Notes: generated by a model not told the origin, from the letters alone. 64,000 bases of DNA from Massilia forsythiae (GCF_012849555.1 NZ_CP051685.1:5208001-5272000); one strand, 5' to 3'. Shown: positions 10,812 to 22,048, counted from the first letter of the stretch. Translations and numbers: made by a program.

Positions 10812-12295
10812 ATGAAGGCGGCCGCCGCCAACCTGCGCCTGCCGGCGGTGCACGCGCTGCTCGACGATCCGGCCTGCGCGCCGCTGCTGGCGCAGTACGG
10901 GCGCGAGCAGACCGTCGACGCGCTGCGCGCGCTGCTGAACGACGTGCGCGCGCGCCTGCTGGCGGCGGCCGGGCCTGCCGTGGATGCGGCGGCGGACGCG
11001 GTCGCGGACGCGGCGCCGCCGGACACCACGGCGGCCGGACTGCTGGCCCTGCTCGGCGAACGCCTGCGCGCCGCCAACGTGTCGCGCCTGCGTCCGGTCT
11101 ACAACCTGACCGGCACCGTGCTGCACACGAATCTCGGGCGCGCCCTGCTGCCGGACGAGGCGGTCAATGCCGTGGTGGAAGCGCTGCGCTGGCCGATGAA
11201 CCTGGAATGGGACATCGAGACCGGCACCCGCGGCGACCGCGACAACCTGGTCGAGCAGCAGCTGCGCGAGCTGACCGGCGCGGAAGCCGTCACCATCGTC
11301 AACAACAACGCTGCCGCGGTGCTGCTGATGCTCAACGCGCTGGCGTCCGGGGGCGAGGTGATCGTCTCGCGCGGGGAGCTGGTCGAGATCGGCGGCGCCT
11401 TCCGCATCCCGGACATCATGGCGCGCGCCGGCGCCACGCTGCGCGAGGTCGGCACCACCAACCGCACCCACTTCAAGGATTACGCCGAGGCCGCGGGTGA
11501 AAAAACCGCGCTGATGATGAAGGTCCACACCAGCAACTACGCGATCACCGGCTTCACCAAGGAAGTCACGACCGCCGAGCTGGCGCCGCTGGGGCGCGAG
11601 CGCGGCATCCCGGTCGCGGTAGACCTGGGCAGCGGCACGCTGGTCGACCTGGAACGCTGGGGCTTGCCGCACGAGACCACGGTGCGCGAAACCATCGCCG
11701 CCGGCGCCGACCTGGTCACCTTCAGCGGCGACAAGCTGCTGGGCGGACCGCAGTGCGGCATCATCGCCGGGCGCGCCGACCTGATCGCGAAAATCAAGAA
11801 GAATCCGCTCAAGCGCGCGCTGCGCGTCTCGAAGCTGACGCTGGCGGCGCTGGAGCCGGTACTGAATTTGTACCGCGCGCCCGACCTGCTGGCCGAACGT
11901 CTCACCACGCTGCGTTTGCTGACCCGGCCGGCCGCGTCGATGCAGGCACTGGCGGATTCGCTGGCCGAACCGCTGCAGGCGGCGCTCGGCGCTTCCTATG
12001 CGGTGACGGTGGCGCCGATGCTGAGCCAGATCGGCAGCGGCGCCCTGCCGGTGGCGAGTCTGCCGAGCTTCGGGCTGGCCATCCGCGCCGCCGGCGCCAA
12101 GGCTTCCGGCAATAAAGGCAGTAATCCGCTGGGCGCGCTGGAACGGCGCCTGCGCGCGCTGCCGTGCCCGGTGATCGGACGCATCGCCGACGATACCCTG
12201 TGGCTCGACCTGCGCTGCCTGGAACAGGACCGGCGCGACGAATTCGCGGCCCAGCTCGCGCAGCTAGCCCCGCAATTGCAGGAGCGCCCTGCAGC

Positions 12296-12299
<4 letters not shown>
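10812..12299 (+). CDS. selA: L-seryl-tRNA(Sec) selenium transferase
   Basis: SelA is a PLP enzyme that converts Ser-tRNA(Sec) to Sec-tRNA(Sec) using selenophosphate. The 495-aa protein has the N-terminal helical tRNA-recognition region (LPAVHALLDDPACAPLLAQYGREQTVDALR), then YNLTGTVLHTNLGRALL, EAVTIVNNNAAAVLLML, VDLGSGTLVDL and the PLP-lysine motif VTFSGDKLLGGPQCG (Lys308). The length is slightly above the E. coli protein (463 aa), mostly from an Ala/Asp-rich stretch near residues 55-80. A GAGGGA ribosome-binding site precedes ATG 10812. It overlaps selB by 4 bp (ATGA), so translation is coupled. Confidence 0.96.
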
Positions 12300-14251
<1,952 letters not shown>

Positions 14252-14274
14252 GGTCCCCCGCGGGATCGCGTAAA

Positions 14275-14370
14275 GGAAGGCATTCTCATCCGGTGATGGG
14301 GCCGGGCTTCAAACCCGGTGGGGGGCGTCAGCCGCTCTCCTGTAAGTTCGACTCTTTCTGCCTTCCGCCC
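14275..14370 (+). tRNA. selC: tRNA-Sec (UCA anticodon)
   Basis: An 8-bp acceptor stem pairs GGAAGGCA (14275-14282) with TGCCTTCC (14359-14366), the length peculiar to bacterial tRNA-Sec. The anticodon stem GCCGGGC/ACCCGGT frames TTCAA with anticodon TCA at 14309-14311, which reads UGA. A long variable arm and the GTTCGACTC T-loop follow. The sequence after the discriminator base G is CCC, so CCA is not gene-encoded. It lies 23 bp after selB. It matches E. coli selC closely through the D and T regions. Confidence 0.93.
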
Positions 14371-14612
14371 TGCTCTTGCGCCTCCTTGGCTTCCCGTTCA
14401 GATGCAGGGCCAGCTTCCCGCCCTTCTTCTTGTTGACGGGTTGTTTTACAATTTGCTGTATGTCGGTTAGTTGCACTATATTCCCAAATAATAAGCCGAT
14501 CATCATTGCTTCCACGGGCATGGCCCGTTCGATGATCGGCTCGTGACGATCACACACCGCCCGACCGGTCCACCGCATGCGGCGTATCCTTCAGGACCGG
14601 TCGGTTCGTACC
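14371..14612. other. Region between selC and the next gene: two hairpins and one 11-bp repeat
   Basis: No gene is supported here. It contains CGGTTAGTTGC (14464-14474), an 11-mer found twice upstream of the recombinase-like gene at 47578. An inverted repeat AGCCGATCAT/GATGATCGGCT lies at 14494-14541 and a second, CCGACCGGTCC/GGACCGGTCGG, at 14561-14604. The second hairpin lies just after the stop of the minus-strand gene at 14613 and may protect or end its message, but neither has a T-run. An open frame on the minus strand here overlaps the tRNA and is not credible. Confidence 0.5.
14464..14474 (+). repeat. CGGTTAGTTGC repeat, copy 1 (downstream of selC)
   Basis: The 11-mer is embedded in GCTGTATGTCGGTTAGTTGC, which resembles the GCTGTATTTGTCGGTTAGTTGC context at 47521-47542. 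It lies about 94 bp after the end of selC, a tRNA type often used for element integration. Its meaning is unknown. Confidence 0.5.
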
Positions 14613-15002
14613 TTACTTCTTGGCCGGGCTGGTGTCGAACGCGTGTACCGCAGCCTCGTTGGGAACCGTTTCCGAAGGATCGCGCTGCATGGTCTCCTTG
14701 GCCGTATTGCCGGCATGTCCCTTCGAAATGTCCGGATCGACCTTGATCTTGGCGCGCGTGCCTTTGCTGCTCTTGGCCTTGCCCTTGTTGGCCTGCGCAT
14801 CCTTCGTGCCCTTGGCGCCCTTCCCGCTATTGCTCTCGGCAGTGGAATGGGCACCCGGCGTCGCTTCCACCACGGCCGCGCTGGCGGCCTTCTCGTTGGG
14901 CGGATTGGTCGTGTTGGCAACCGAATGGCTCTGGGCAAAGGCCGGCGCCGCGCCGAAGGCGATTGCGGCGATGGCGGCACTGGAAATCAATTTTTTCAAC
15001 AT
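14613..15002 (-). CDS. Small secreted low-complexity protein
   Basis: This 129-aa protein starts at ATG 15002 behind a good AAGGAG site; a longer in-frame start at 15047 would place extra polar residues before the signal. Residues 1-23 form a Sec signal peptide (MLKKLISSAAIAAIAFGAAPAFA-QS). The mature part is hydrophilic and rich in Ala, Lys, Gly and Ser, with a lysine-rich centre (GKGAKGTKDAQANKGKAK) and a tail that includes KIKVDPDISKGHAGNTAKE. It has no cysteines or known domain. A periplasmic location is expected; the function is unknown. A GC-rich hairpin follows the stop. Confidence 0.7.
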   Translation of the reverse strand: MLKKLISSAAIAAIAFGAAPAFAQSHSVANTTNPPNEKAASAAVVEATPGAHSTAESNSGKGAKGTKDAQANKGKAKSSKGTRAKIKVDPDISKGHAGNTAKETMQRDPSETVPNEAAVHAFDTSPAKK

Positions 15003-15123
15003 GCTTGCTCCTTGGGATCTGTCTGGTGATTCATGTTGCCCCCGCACGCCACGCGGCGGGGGCGGTTTTACAAAGCGATACGTCTGTCACGTCTTCCTAT
15101 CGGCCGGCACGGGCCGGCCGTCC

Positions 15124-16233
15124 TCAACCGTTGCGCAGGAAGTCGACGTCGGTCGGTTCCGTGACCGCCACGCCGTTGCGCTCGGCGCGGAAACGCTGCG
15201 ACATCTCGTACACCGTCTTGCGCACGCGCATGATCGAACCGAGCGGGCGATGCGCCGCCAGCGCGTGCCACGGGCTGAATTGCATGCCCTGGTCGATGCG
15301 CCTGGCGCGCTCGTCGCTGTAGGCTGGCTGCGGCTCGGCGCGCAGGCGCGCCACCGTCACGTACGGGCTCTCTTCTTCCTTCCACTCGACCGAGGCATCC
15401 TCGATCGGCATCTTGTCGATGTCGGTGCACAGCTGCACGCGCAGTTCCCATTCTCCGCCCTGGGCGGCGAAATAATCGACCACGGCGTCGCGCAGGCCGT
15501 CCGGCTTGTCCTTCAGGTCGACCGGGGCGTCGGTGAGCGCGGTCAGCGACGGGGCCACCGGCGCCAGCGATACCTTGGCCATGTATTGGCCGAACAGGAT
15601 CGGCACCTGGGTAAAGTAGGTTTCGCCGAGCGGGTTGGTTTCCGGATGGCCGCCCATCGACTTCAGCGTGACGCTTTCGCCGCCGACCGCTTCCAGCGCC
15701 TTTTCCGCGCCGCGCAGCACGGCCGAGAAGGCGCGCTTGACATTGGGCGCCTTGTCGGTGGTGGCGGCCAGCAGTTTCAGGTTGCCGAGGAATTTCTTGG
15801 CGGTGGCGGAATTGAAGACCGGGCCGTTGACCATCACGAAGTCCTGCGTGGTATCGCCCTCGCTGCCCTCGACGCGCGCACCCGGCACGCCGACCACCTT
15901 GAGCGACATGCCGCGCGGGGTCGAGACGTCGTCGCTGAGGATGTCGCCCGGCGTGGTCGACAGGCGCATCACCACCGGATAGCTGCCCGGCTGGGCGAAC
16001 AGGCCCTGGGCGTAGACCGGGGGCAGGTTGTCCAGCACGGTCAGCTGGCCCAGCAGCAGGCCGTGCGACTTGGCGTGCACGCTGCGGATCGCCGTGCCGG
16101 AATCCTCGAAGGTCTTGACCGAGATGCCGCGCATCGTGTCCTTCAGGTCGAAGGTGGTTTCGGTCTCGTCGTCCTCCGGGACCTCGAACGACGGCTGGTA
16201 CGGAATCGGGTCGATGCTGGTGGGGGCATTCAT
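15124..16233 (-). CDS. Catalase-family (SrpA-like) haem protein
   Basis: This 369-aa protein belongs to the short catalase-like family that includes SrpA. The fold signature is seen in VHAKSHGLLLGQL (distal His), RLSTTPGDILSDDVSTPRGMSLKV and DFVMVNGPVFNSAT; the C-terminus has FSPWHALAAHRPLGSIMRVRKTVYEMSQRFR, where the proximal Tyr/Arg region is expected. It is shorter than classical catalases (about 480 aa or more) and may act as a peroxidase rather than a true catalase; this cannot be decided here. ATG 16233 has a full AGGAGG site. It is divergent from the YdeP-like gene with a 200-bp shared upstream region. Confidence 0.85.
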   Translation of the reverse strand: MNAPTSIDPIPYQPSFEVPEDDETETTFDLKDTMRGISVKTFEDSGTAIRSVHAKSHGLLLGQLTVLDNLPPVYAQGLFAQPGSYPVVMRLSTTPGDILSDDVSTPRGMSLKVVGVPGARVEGSEGDTTQDFVMVNGPVFNSATAKKFLGNLKLLAATTDKAPNVKRAFSAVLRGAEKALEAVGGESVTLKSMGGHPETNPLGETYFTQVPILFGQYMAKVSLAPVAPSLTALTDAPVDLKDKPDGLRDAVVDYFAAQGGEWELRVQLCTDIDKMPIEDASVEWKEEESPYVTVARLRAEPQPAYSDERARRIDQGMQFSPWHALAAHRPLGSIMRVRKTVYEMSQRFRAERNGVAVTEPTDVDFLRNG

Positions 16234-16433
16234 GGTCGTTATTCCTCCTTTTGAATGAATAACAACATCTTCATGCGCCCGACGGCGCCCGGTCTGTGCA
16301 GCGGCGCACGCAAATTCGACAAATCCCGGTGGAACCGAACCGCATCGATGAGTGCCAGCAGGTCATGGATTGCGTGCGCCGCCAATGCGCCAAGCTGCGG
16401 TAAGGTGCTGCAACCACTTTGCGAGAACTGACG

Positions 16434-18743
16434 ATGAGCACATCAAGCGATACCAACGAACCCAAGATTCCTTCCGGCGGCTGGGGTTCGATGAAGGAAG
16501 TCACCAAGATCCTGTTGAAGGAACGCGTGCCGCTGAATACGCCCGCGATCCTGCTCAAGCAGAACAAGACCGACGGCTTTGCCTGCGTCAGCTGCTCGTG
16601 GGCCAAGCCGGCCAATCCGCACCCGGCCGAGTTCTGCGAGAACGGCGCCAAGGCGACGGCCTGGGAAATCACCAACAAGCGCGTCGACGCCGACTTCTTC
16701 GCGCGCCACACACTGCGCCGGCTGGAAAGCTGGAGCGATCACGAGCTCGAAGCCGCCGGCCGCCTGACGGTGCCGCTGCGCTGGGACGGCGCGCTCGACC
16801 GCTACGTCGAAATTTCCTGGGACACCGCGTTCGCCGAGATCGGCGCCCAACTGCGCGCGCTGGACCCGAAGAAGGTCGTGTTCTACAGTTCCGGGCGCGC
16901 CGCGCTGGAAACCTCGTACATGTACAGCCTGCTGGCGCGCATGTACGGCAACAACAACCTGCCGGACAGCTCCAACATGTGCCACGAGAGCACCTCGGTG
17001 GCGCTGCCCAAGACCATCGGCGTGCCGATCGGCACGGTGGTGCTGGACGACTTCGAGAAGACCGACTGCATCTTCTTTTTCGGCCAGAACGTCGGCGTGA
17101 ACAGCCCGCGCATGCTGCACCAGTTGCAGGAAGCCAGGAAGCGCGGCGTGCCGATCGTCACCTTCAACCCGCTGCGCGAGCGCGGCCTGGTCAGCTTCGT
17201 CAATCCGCAATCGCCGGTCGAGATGCTGACCGGCCACGAGACCTGCATCAGCACCCAGTACCACCAGGTCAAGGCCGGCGGCGACATGGCCGCCATCATG
17301 GGCATGTGCAAGGTCATCGTCGAGGCCGACGATGCCGCACGAGGCGCGGGCGGCGAACGCGTGATCGACCATGCCTTCGTCGCCGAGCACTGCCATGGCT
17401 TCGACGATTTCGCCGCCAGCGTGCGGGCTACGGCGTGGAGCGAGATCGAGCGCGAGAGCGGCCTGCCGCGCAGCGCCATCGAGGAAGCCGCGCACGAATA
17501 CATGCGCGCCAAGGCGGTGCTGGGCATCTACGGCATGGGCCTGACCCAGCACCGCAACGGGGTGGAGAACGTGCAGATGCTGGTCAATTTGCTGCTGCTG
17601 CGCGGGAATATCGGCAAGCCGGGCGCCGGCATCTGCCCGGTGCGCGGCCACTCCAACGTGCAGGGCCAGCGCACGGTCGGCATCACCGAAAAGCCGGAAC
17701 TGGCGCCGCTGGACAAGCTGGCCGAGCAGTACGGCTTCACCCCGCCGCGCGACAAGGGCATGAACACGGTCGAGATGTGCGAAGGCATCCGCGACGGCAA
17801 GGTCAGCGCCGTCGTCAGCCTGGGCGGCAACCTGGTGCGCGCCGTGCCCGACCACGGCGTGCTGGAAGCCGGCTGGCGCGCGCTGCCGCTGACGGTGCAG
17901 ATCTCTACCAAGCTCAACCGCAGTCACCTGGTGCACGGCAAGGTCGCCTACCTGCTGCCTTGCCTGGGCCGCATCGAGATCGACCGCCAGGGCGGCGTCG
18001 AGCAGGCGGTGTCGATGGAAGACTCGACCGGCTGCATGCACGGTTCGCGCGGCCAGGCCGAACCGGCTGCCGCCACGCTGCTGTCGGAACCGGCGATCGT
18101 GGCCGGCATCGCCAAGGCGACGCTGGCGCCGAACCCAAAGCTCGACTGGGACGCCTGGGTGATGGATTACCGCAAGATCCGCGACGCCATCGCCGTCACC
18201 TACCCCGAAATCTTCCACGAATTCAACCAGCGCATGTGGACGCCGGGCGGTTTCCGCAAGCCGGTGGCGGCGGCGCAGCGCAAGTGGAACACGCCCACCG
18301 GCAAGGCCAACTTCACCGTGACGGACGGCCTGGTGGCGGACCCGGACATGCCCGGCGGCCCCGGCATCCTGCGCCTGTTCACCATGCGCAGCGACGGCCA
18401 GTTCAATACCACGGTGTACACCGAGGAAGACCGCTTCCGCGGCGTCAAGACCCGCAACGTGCTGTTCATGGCGCGCGAGGACATGGATGCGCAGGGCCTG
18501 GCCGACGGCGACATCGTGCGCGCCAGCGCGGTGGCCAGGGATGGCGTCGAGCGCAAGGTCGACGGCCTGCAAGTGGTCGAATACCCGATCCCGCAGGGCT
18601 GCGTGGCCGGCTACTACCCGGAATGCAACCCGCTGATACCGCTGTCGCACTACGCCAAGGAAAGCTATGTGCCGGCGGCGAAGTCGATCGATATCCGGCT
18701 GGTGCGCAGTAGGCAGGATGCGGCGGTGAGCGCTGCGCATTGA
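16434..18743 (+). CDS. FdhF/YdeP-family molybdopterin oxidoreductase
   Basis: This 769-aa protein is a cytoplasmic Mo-bis-MGD enzyme of the YdeP type: FACVSCSWAKPANPHPAEFCENGAKA near residue 48, SSNMCHESTSVALPKTIG, MGLTQHRNGVENVQMLVNLLLL, RGHSNVQGQRTVG, and a C-terminal dinucleotide-binding domain (GQFNTTVYTEEDRFRG). There is no twin-arginine signal and no in-frame UGA, unlike FdoG. E. coli YdeP is linked with acid resistance, but its substrate is not established, so formate should not be assumed. ATG 16434 is chosen; a TTG at 16419 is in frame. The divergent neighbour is a catalase-like protein. Confidence 0.88.
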   Translation: MSTSSDTNEPKIPSGGWGSMKEVTKILLKERVPLNTPAILLKQNKTDGFACVSCSWAKPANPHPAEFCENGAKATAWEITNKRVDADFFARHTLRRLESWSDHELEAAGRLTVPLRWDGALDRYVEISWDTAFAEIGAQLRALDPKKVVFYSSGRAALETSYMYSLLARMYGNNNLPDSSNMCHESTSVALPKTIGVPIGTVVLDDFEKTDCIFFFGQNVGVNSPRMLHQLQEARKRGVPIVTFNPLRERGLVSFVNPQSPVEMLTGHETCISTQYHQVKAGGDMAAIMGMCKVIVEADDAARGAGGERVIDHAFVAEHCHGFDDFAASVRATAWSEIERESGLPRSAIEEAAHEYMRAKAVLGIYGMGLTQHRNGVENVQMLVNLLLLRGNIGKPGAGICPVRGHSNVQGQRTVGITEKPELAPLDKLAEQYGFTPPRDKGMNTVEMCEGIRDGKVSAVVSLGGNLVRAVPDHGVLEAGWRALPLTVQISTKLNRSHLVHGKVAYLLPCLGRIEIDRQGGVEQAVSMEDSTGCMHGSRGQAEPAAATLLSEPAIVAGIAKATLAPNPKLDWDAWVMDYRKIRDAIAVTYPEIFHEFNQRMWTPGGFRKPVAAAQRKWNTPTGKANFTVTDGLVADPDMPGGPGILRLFTMRSDGQFNTTVYTEEDRFRGVKTRNVLFMAREDMDAQGLADGDIVRASAVARDGVERKVDGLQVVEYPIPQGCVAGYYPECNPLIPLSHYAKESYVPAAKSIDIRLVRSRQDAAVSAAH

Positions 18744-18752
18744 GCGGTCGAA

Positions 18753-18774
18753 TTTTCGTGATGCATCGCGAAAA
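18753..18774. promoter_or_regulatory. Near-perfect palindrome with TCGTGA-N4-TCGCGA core
   Basis: A 22-bp near-palindrome begins 9 bp after the stop of the YdeP-like gene, with TTTT and AAAA at the outer ends and a single mismatched pair. It could be a protein-binding site or a small 3' hairpin. It resembles the inverted repeat at 2020-2035. Confidence 0.35.
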
Positions 18775-18789
18775 GTATCTTCCATGCGC

Positions 18790-18980
18790 TACCCCGTCGT
18801 CCCCGCGTAGGCGCACTACTGTCCAAGATAGTATTGCTGGCCTAAAAACCGTCGTCCCCGCGAAGGCGGGGACCCATACTGAGTGTCAAAAGTTGGTATT
18901 TTTGAAGCATTCTGATTGCTTCCGGCTACCAAATTTTCTTGCTCGGTATGGGTCCCCGCCTGCGCGGGGACGACGCGTCG
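18790..18980. repeat. REP-type dispersed repeat cluster, left copy
   Basis: Three GTCGTCCCCGCG-type heads (near 18795, 18850, and inverted at 18950-18973) surround an AT-rich core. The stretch 18808-18948 is almost identical to the reverse complement of 40480-40620. Translation of such repeats gives the familiar spurious peptide VVPAKAGTHTE, so frames here are not genes. The heads can fold on themselves (CCCCGC-GAAG-GCGGGG). Confidence 0.85.
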
Positions 18981-19016
18981 GGTGACGCTGCCACTGCAGG
19001 CGTTATCACTCCACCA

Positions 19017-19045
19017 ATGACATAAACCCTTGATATGGCTATAAT
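19017..19045 (+). promoter_or_regulatory. Sigma70-type promoter of rlhA
   Basis: ATGACA (19017-19022) is followed after 17 bp by a perfect TATAAT (19040-19045), 29 bp before the ATG. It matches the housekeeping consensus at 11 of 12 positions. Confidence 0.6.
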
Positions 19046-19074
19046 TTCGGCCTTCGCCTGCCAGGAATCCCGCC

Positions 19075-21045
19075 ATGTCCCTCCTCCCCCACCAGCTCGA
19101 ACTGCTGTCCCCCGCGAAAACCGCCGAGATCGGGCGCGAAGCCATCCTGCACGGGGCGGATGCGGTGTACATCGGCGGGCCGGCCTTCGGCGCGCGCCAT
19201 AACGCCAGCAACACGCTGGAAGACATCGCGGCACTGGTGGAATTCGCGCACCGCTATCGCTCGCGCATCTTCATCACCATGAACACGATCCTGCACGACG
19301 CCGAGCTGGAAACGGCGCGCAGGCAGATCTGGCAGCTGTACGAGGCCGGCGTGGACGCGCTCATCATCCAGGACATGGGCCTGCTGGAAATGGACCTGCC
19401 GCCGATCCAGCTGCACGCCAGTACCCAGTGCGACATCCGCACCGTGGAAAAGGCGAAGTTCCTGGGCCAGGTCGGCTTTTCGCAGCTGGTGCTGGCGCGC
19501 GAGCTGACCATCGAGCAGATCCGCGCCATCCGCGCCGAGGTCGACACGCCGCTGGAGTACTTCATCCACGGCGCGCTGTGCGTGGCCTATTCCGGCCAGT
19601 GCTACATCTCGCACGCGGATACCGGCCGCAGCGCCAACCGCGGCGACTGCTCGCAGGCCTGCCGCCTGCCGTACACGCTGTCCGATGGGCAGGGCCGCGT
19701 GGTGGCCTACGAAAAGCACCTGCTGTCGATGAAGGACAACGACCAGAGCCGCAACCTGGAAGCGCTGGTCGACGCCGGCATCCGCTCGTTCAAGATCGAA
19801 GGGCGCTACAAGGACATGGGCTACGTGAAGAACATCACCGCCCACTACCGCCTGCTGCTGGACGCCATCCTGGAGCGCCGTCCGGAACTGGCGCGCGCCG
19901 CCAGCGGCAGCACGCGCATCCTGTTCACGCCCGACGTCGACAAGAACTTCCACCGCGGCCACACCGATTATTTCGCCCAGGGCCGCCAGCAGACCATCGG
20001 CGCCTTCGATTCGCCCAAGTACGTGGGCGTGGAACTGGGTAGCGTGACGCGCATCGGCGGCGACAACTTCGACCTCGTGACCAGTGAACCGATGGCCAAC
20101 GGCGATGGCCTGAACTACATGCACAAGCGCGAGACGGTCGGCATCCAGGCCAATACCGTGCAAAAGCTGGGCGAGGACGCCGACGGCCAGGTCTGGCGCG
20201 TGTTCCCGAACGAGCCGGTGTCGAGCCTGCCTGGCCTGAAGGTCGGCGCCGTCATCCACCGCAACCGCGACCACCAGTGGGAAGCCACGCTCAACAAGAA
20301 ATCGTCCGAGCGCAAGGTGCGCCTTGAGCTGCTGCTGTCGGAAATCGACGGCGGCCTGCGCCTGGCGCTGCGCGACGAGGACGGCATCGAGAGCCACGCC
20401 GACGCCGCCATGGCGCTGCAGCCGGCGCGCGATGGCGCCCAGGCCGAGGGCGCGCTGCGCGCCAGCCTGGGCAAGCTGGGCAACACCATGTTCGAGGCCG
20501 GCGCCGTGACGCTCGCCCTGTCCCAACCGTGGTTCGTGGCCGCCAGCGCCATCAATGCGCTGCGCCGCGACGCCATCGCCGCGCACGAGGCGGCGCGCCT
20601 GGCCGCCTGGGACCGTCCGCAGCGCGCCGTACCGGCACAGCCGGCGCCGCGCTATCCGGACATGCAGCTCAGCTACCTGGCCAACGTCTACAACGACAAG
20701 GCGCGCGCGTTCTACAACAGGCACGGCGTGCAGCTGATCGACGCCGCCTACGAGTCGCACGAGGAAGCCGGCGAGGTCTCGCTGATGATCACCAAGCACT
20801 GCCTGCGCTTTTCCTTCAACCTGTGCCCGAAGCAGGCCAAGGGCGTGCAGGGTGTGCAGGGCCAGGTGCGCGCCGAGCCGATGACGCTGGTCAGCGGCGA
20901 CGAGCGCTACACGCTGAAGTTCGATTGCAAGCCGTGCGAGATGCACGTGATCGGCGCCATGAAGCCGGGCATCCTGCAGTCGGCGCCGCCGTCGGCGATT
21001 CCGTACAGCCCGCTGGTATTCCACCGCCAGCGTCCGCGCGCCTGA
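19075..21045 (+). CDS. rlhA: Peptidase U32 family protein, probable 23S rRNA C2501 hydroxylase RlhA
   Basis: This 656-aa protein has the U32 family start (LELLSPAKTAEIGREAILHGADAVYIGG), the HGALCVAYSGQCYIS and NRGDCSQACRLPY cysteine motifs, and the signature FKIEGRYKDMGYVKNITAHYR. Its C-terminal extension with LRFSFNLCPKQAKG and LKFDCKPCEMHV agrees with the long (about 650-aa) RlhA/YdcP subgroup, which introduces 5-hydroxycytidine at 23S rRNA position 2501 in E. coli. The four-plus conserved cysteines fit an Fe-S cluster. Shorter U32 relatives (UbiU, UbiV, TrhP) lack this C-terminus. It is a single gene behind its own promoter. Confidence 0.85.
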   Translation: MSLLPHQLELLSPAKTAEIGREAILHGADAVYIGGPAFGARHNASNTLEDIAALVEFAHRYRSRIFITMNTILHDAELETARRQIWQLYEAGVDALIIQDMGLLEMDLPPIQLHASTQCDIRTVEKAKFLGQVGFSQLVLARELTIEQIRAIRAEVDTPLEYFIHGALCVAYSGQCYISHADTGRSANRGDCSQACRLPYTLSDGQGRVVAYEKHLLSMKDNDQSRNLEALVDAGIRSFKIEGRYKDMGYVKNITAHYRLLLDAILERRPELARAASGSTRILFTPDVDKNFHRGHTDYFAQGRQQTIGAFDSPKYVGVELGSVTRIGGDNFDLVTSEPMANGDGLNYMHKRETVGIQANTVQKLGEDADGQVWRVFPNEPVSSLPGLKVGAVIHRNRDHQWEATLNKKSSERKVRLELLLSEIDGGLRLALRDEDGIESHADAAMALQPARDGAQAEGALRASLGKLGNTMFEAGAVTLALSQPWFVAASAINALRRDAIAAHEAARLAAWDRPQRAVPAQPAPRYPDMQLSYLANVYNDKARAFYNRHGVQLIDAAYESHEEAGEVSLMITKHCLRFSFNLCPKQAKGVQGVQGQVRAEPMTLVSGDERYTLKFDCKPCEMHVIGAMKPGILQSAPPSAIPYSPLVFHRQRPRA

Positions 21046-21131
21046 TCCCCGGCGCACCTGCCGGCCCCCGCAGCCGGCAGCTATAATCTTTCTCAGCTGA
21101 AAACCCCATGACCTTGGAGCGACACTGCCTG

Positions 21132-21572
21132 ATGAAGATTGCCATTTTCCCCTTCGGCCTGCTGTTGTGCCTATCCGGCGCCGCCGCGCATGCCGACGAT
21201 GCCGCCATGCTGGCTTGCCGCGCCCTGCCCGCTGGCGCCGCGCGCCTGGCCTGCTACGATGCGATTCCGCTGGACGCACGCGCCGGCGCGGCGGCGCCCG
21301 CCACTGCAGAGCAAGCCTTCGGCATGGAAGCGAAACGCGCCGTACCGCCGACATCGATCGACAGCACCATCGACGGTAACTTCGCCGGCTGGGGGCCGAA
21401 CACGCAATTCAGGCTGGCCAACGGCCAGGTCTGGCGCGTGTCCGACGGCAGCTCGGCCGACCTGCCGGCCGCCGCCAATCCGAAAGTCAGGATCGTGCGC
21501 AACCTGTTCGGCACGATGTTCCTGGAAATCGACGGCACCAACAATTCCCCCAAGGTCCGCCGCATCCAGTGA
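21132..21572 (+). CDS. Small secreted protein with CR-x-RLACYD motif
   Basis: This 146-aa protein starts at ATG 21132 with a signal peptide (MKIAIFPFGLLLCLSGAAAHA-DD); an in-frame ATG at 21108 would extend it by eight residues. The mature N-terminus reads LACRALPAGAARLACYDAIP, a two-cysteine motif seen in many small periplasmic proteins. The C-terminal part (GWGPNTQFRLANGQVWRVSD ... VRIVRNLFGTMFLEIDG) looks like a small beta-rich domain. The molecular role is unknown. Confidence 0.75.
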   Translation: MKIAIFPFGLLLCLSGAAAHADDAAMLACRALPAGAARLACYDAIPLDARAGAAAPATAEQAFGMEAKRAVPPTSIDSTIDGNFAGWGPNTQFRLANGQVWRVSDGSSADLPAAANPKVRIVRNLFGTMFLEIDGTNNSPKVRRIQ

Positions 21573-22048
21573 TATCGGGATGGCCGGGATCCAGCCGTCG
21601 CAGCACCCGGCCTGCAGCGCTTCCCTCACGCCGGCATCCATGCCCGGTCGCTAGGCCGGCGCACATATCGCCGCATTCAAAGATGTAATTCTCGGTTATT
21701 TTTCTGTAACTATCCCGGTGCACCGCGTGTCCCGTTGTGTCCAGCGATCGTTACACAATTTCTTTAAATAAATTTTTATATCAAATTTGCCAAAGTTCGG
21801 AGCACTTTGACGTCAGCTACAGTTTTCGTCTATGAATATATAGAAATCAATCGATTCTATTGTCCGCCACAATGCCCCAAAACAATGCATAATGTTAATT
21901 AAAGTTTAACTGACATAAACAAATTGCCACGTAGATATAAAAAGTAGCAATTTTTGACCACCGGTTACGCTTCGAGACACGATATGTACAGCCTGGCGCC
22001 CCCAATCCCCGTCGCAACCAGGCTGCCGATTTGCTTCATGGAGGATGG
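21573..22048. other. AT-rich intergenic region before the VpsR-like gene
   Basis: 476 bp with no supported gene. From about 21680 to 21960 the base composition is much more AT-rich than the chromosome around it (for example TTTCTTTAAATAAATTTTTATA), as often seen at silenced or transferred regulatory regions. A possible promoter, TTGACG (21807-21812) with an 18-bp spacer and TATGAA (21831-21836), points to the gene at 22049. Confidence 0.45.
21807..21836 (+). promoter_or_regulatory. Candidate sigma70 promoter of the VpsR-like gene
   Basis: TTGACG (21807-21812), 18-bp spacer and TATGAA (21831-21836) within the AT-rich region. The leader to ATG 22049 would be about 205 nt. This rests on pattern matching only. 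Confidence 0.3.

Noticed and set aside
12164..12295. An upstream in-frame start for selB
   Set aside because: It would add 44 residues translated from within selA with no similarity to SelB; ATG 12296 gives the conserved start.
14309..14578. An 89-codon minus-strand frame
   Set aside because: It overlaps tRNA-Sec and has no ribosome-binding site or family match.
16443..18785. A 780-codon frame antisense to the YdeP-like gene
   Set aside because: It is the complement of a gene with full family motifs; the composition is His/Arg/Ala-rich noise.
18740..18985. Short frames with VVPAKAGTHTE-type peptides (also 40380-40649)
   Set aside because: These are translations of REP-type repeats, a well-known source of false genes.
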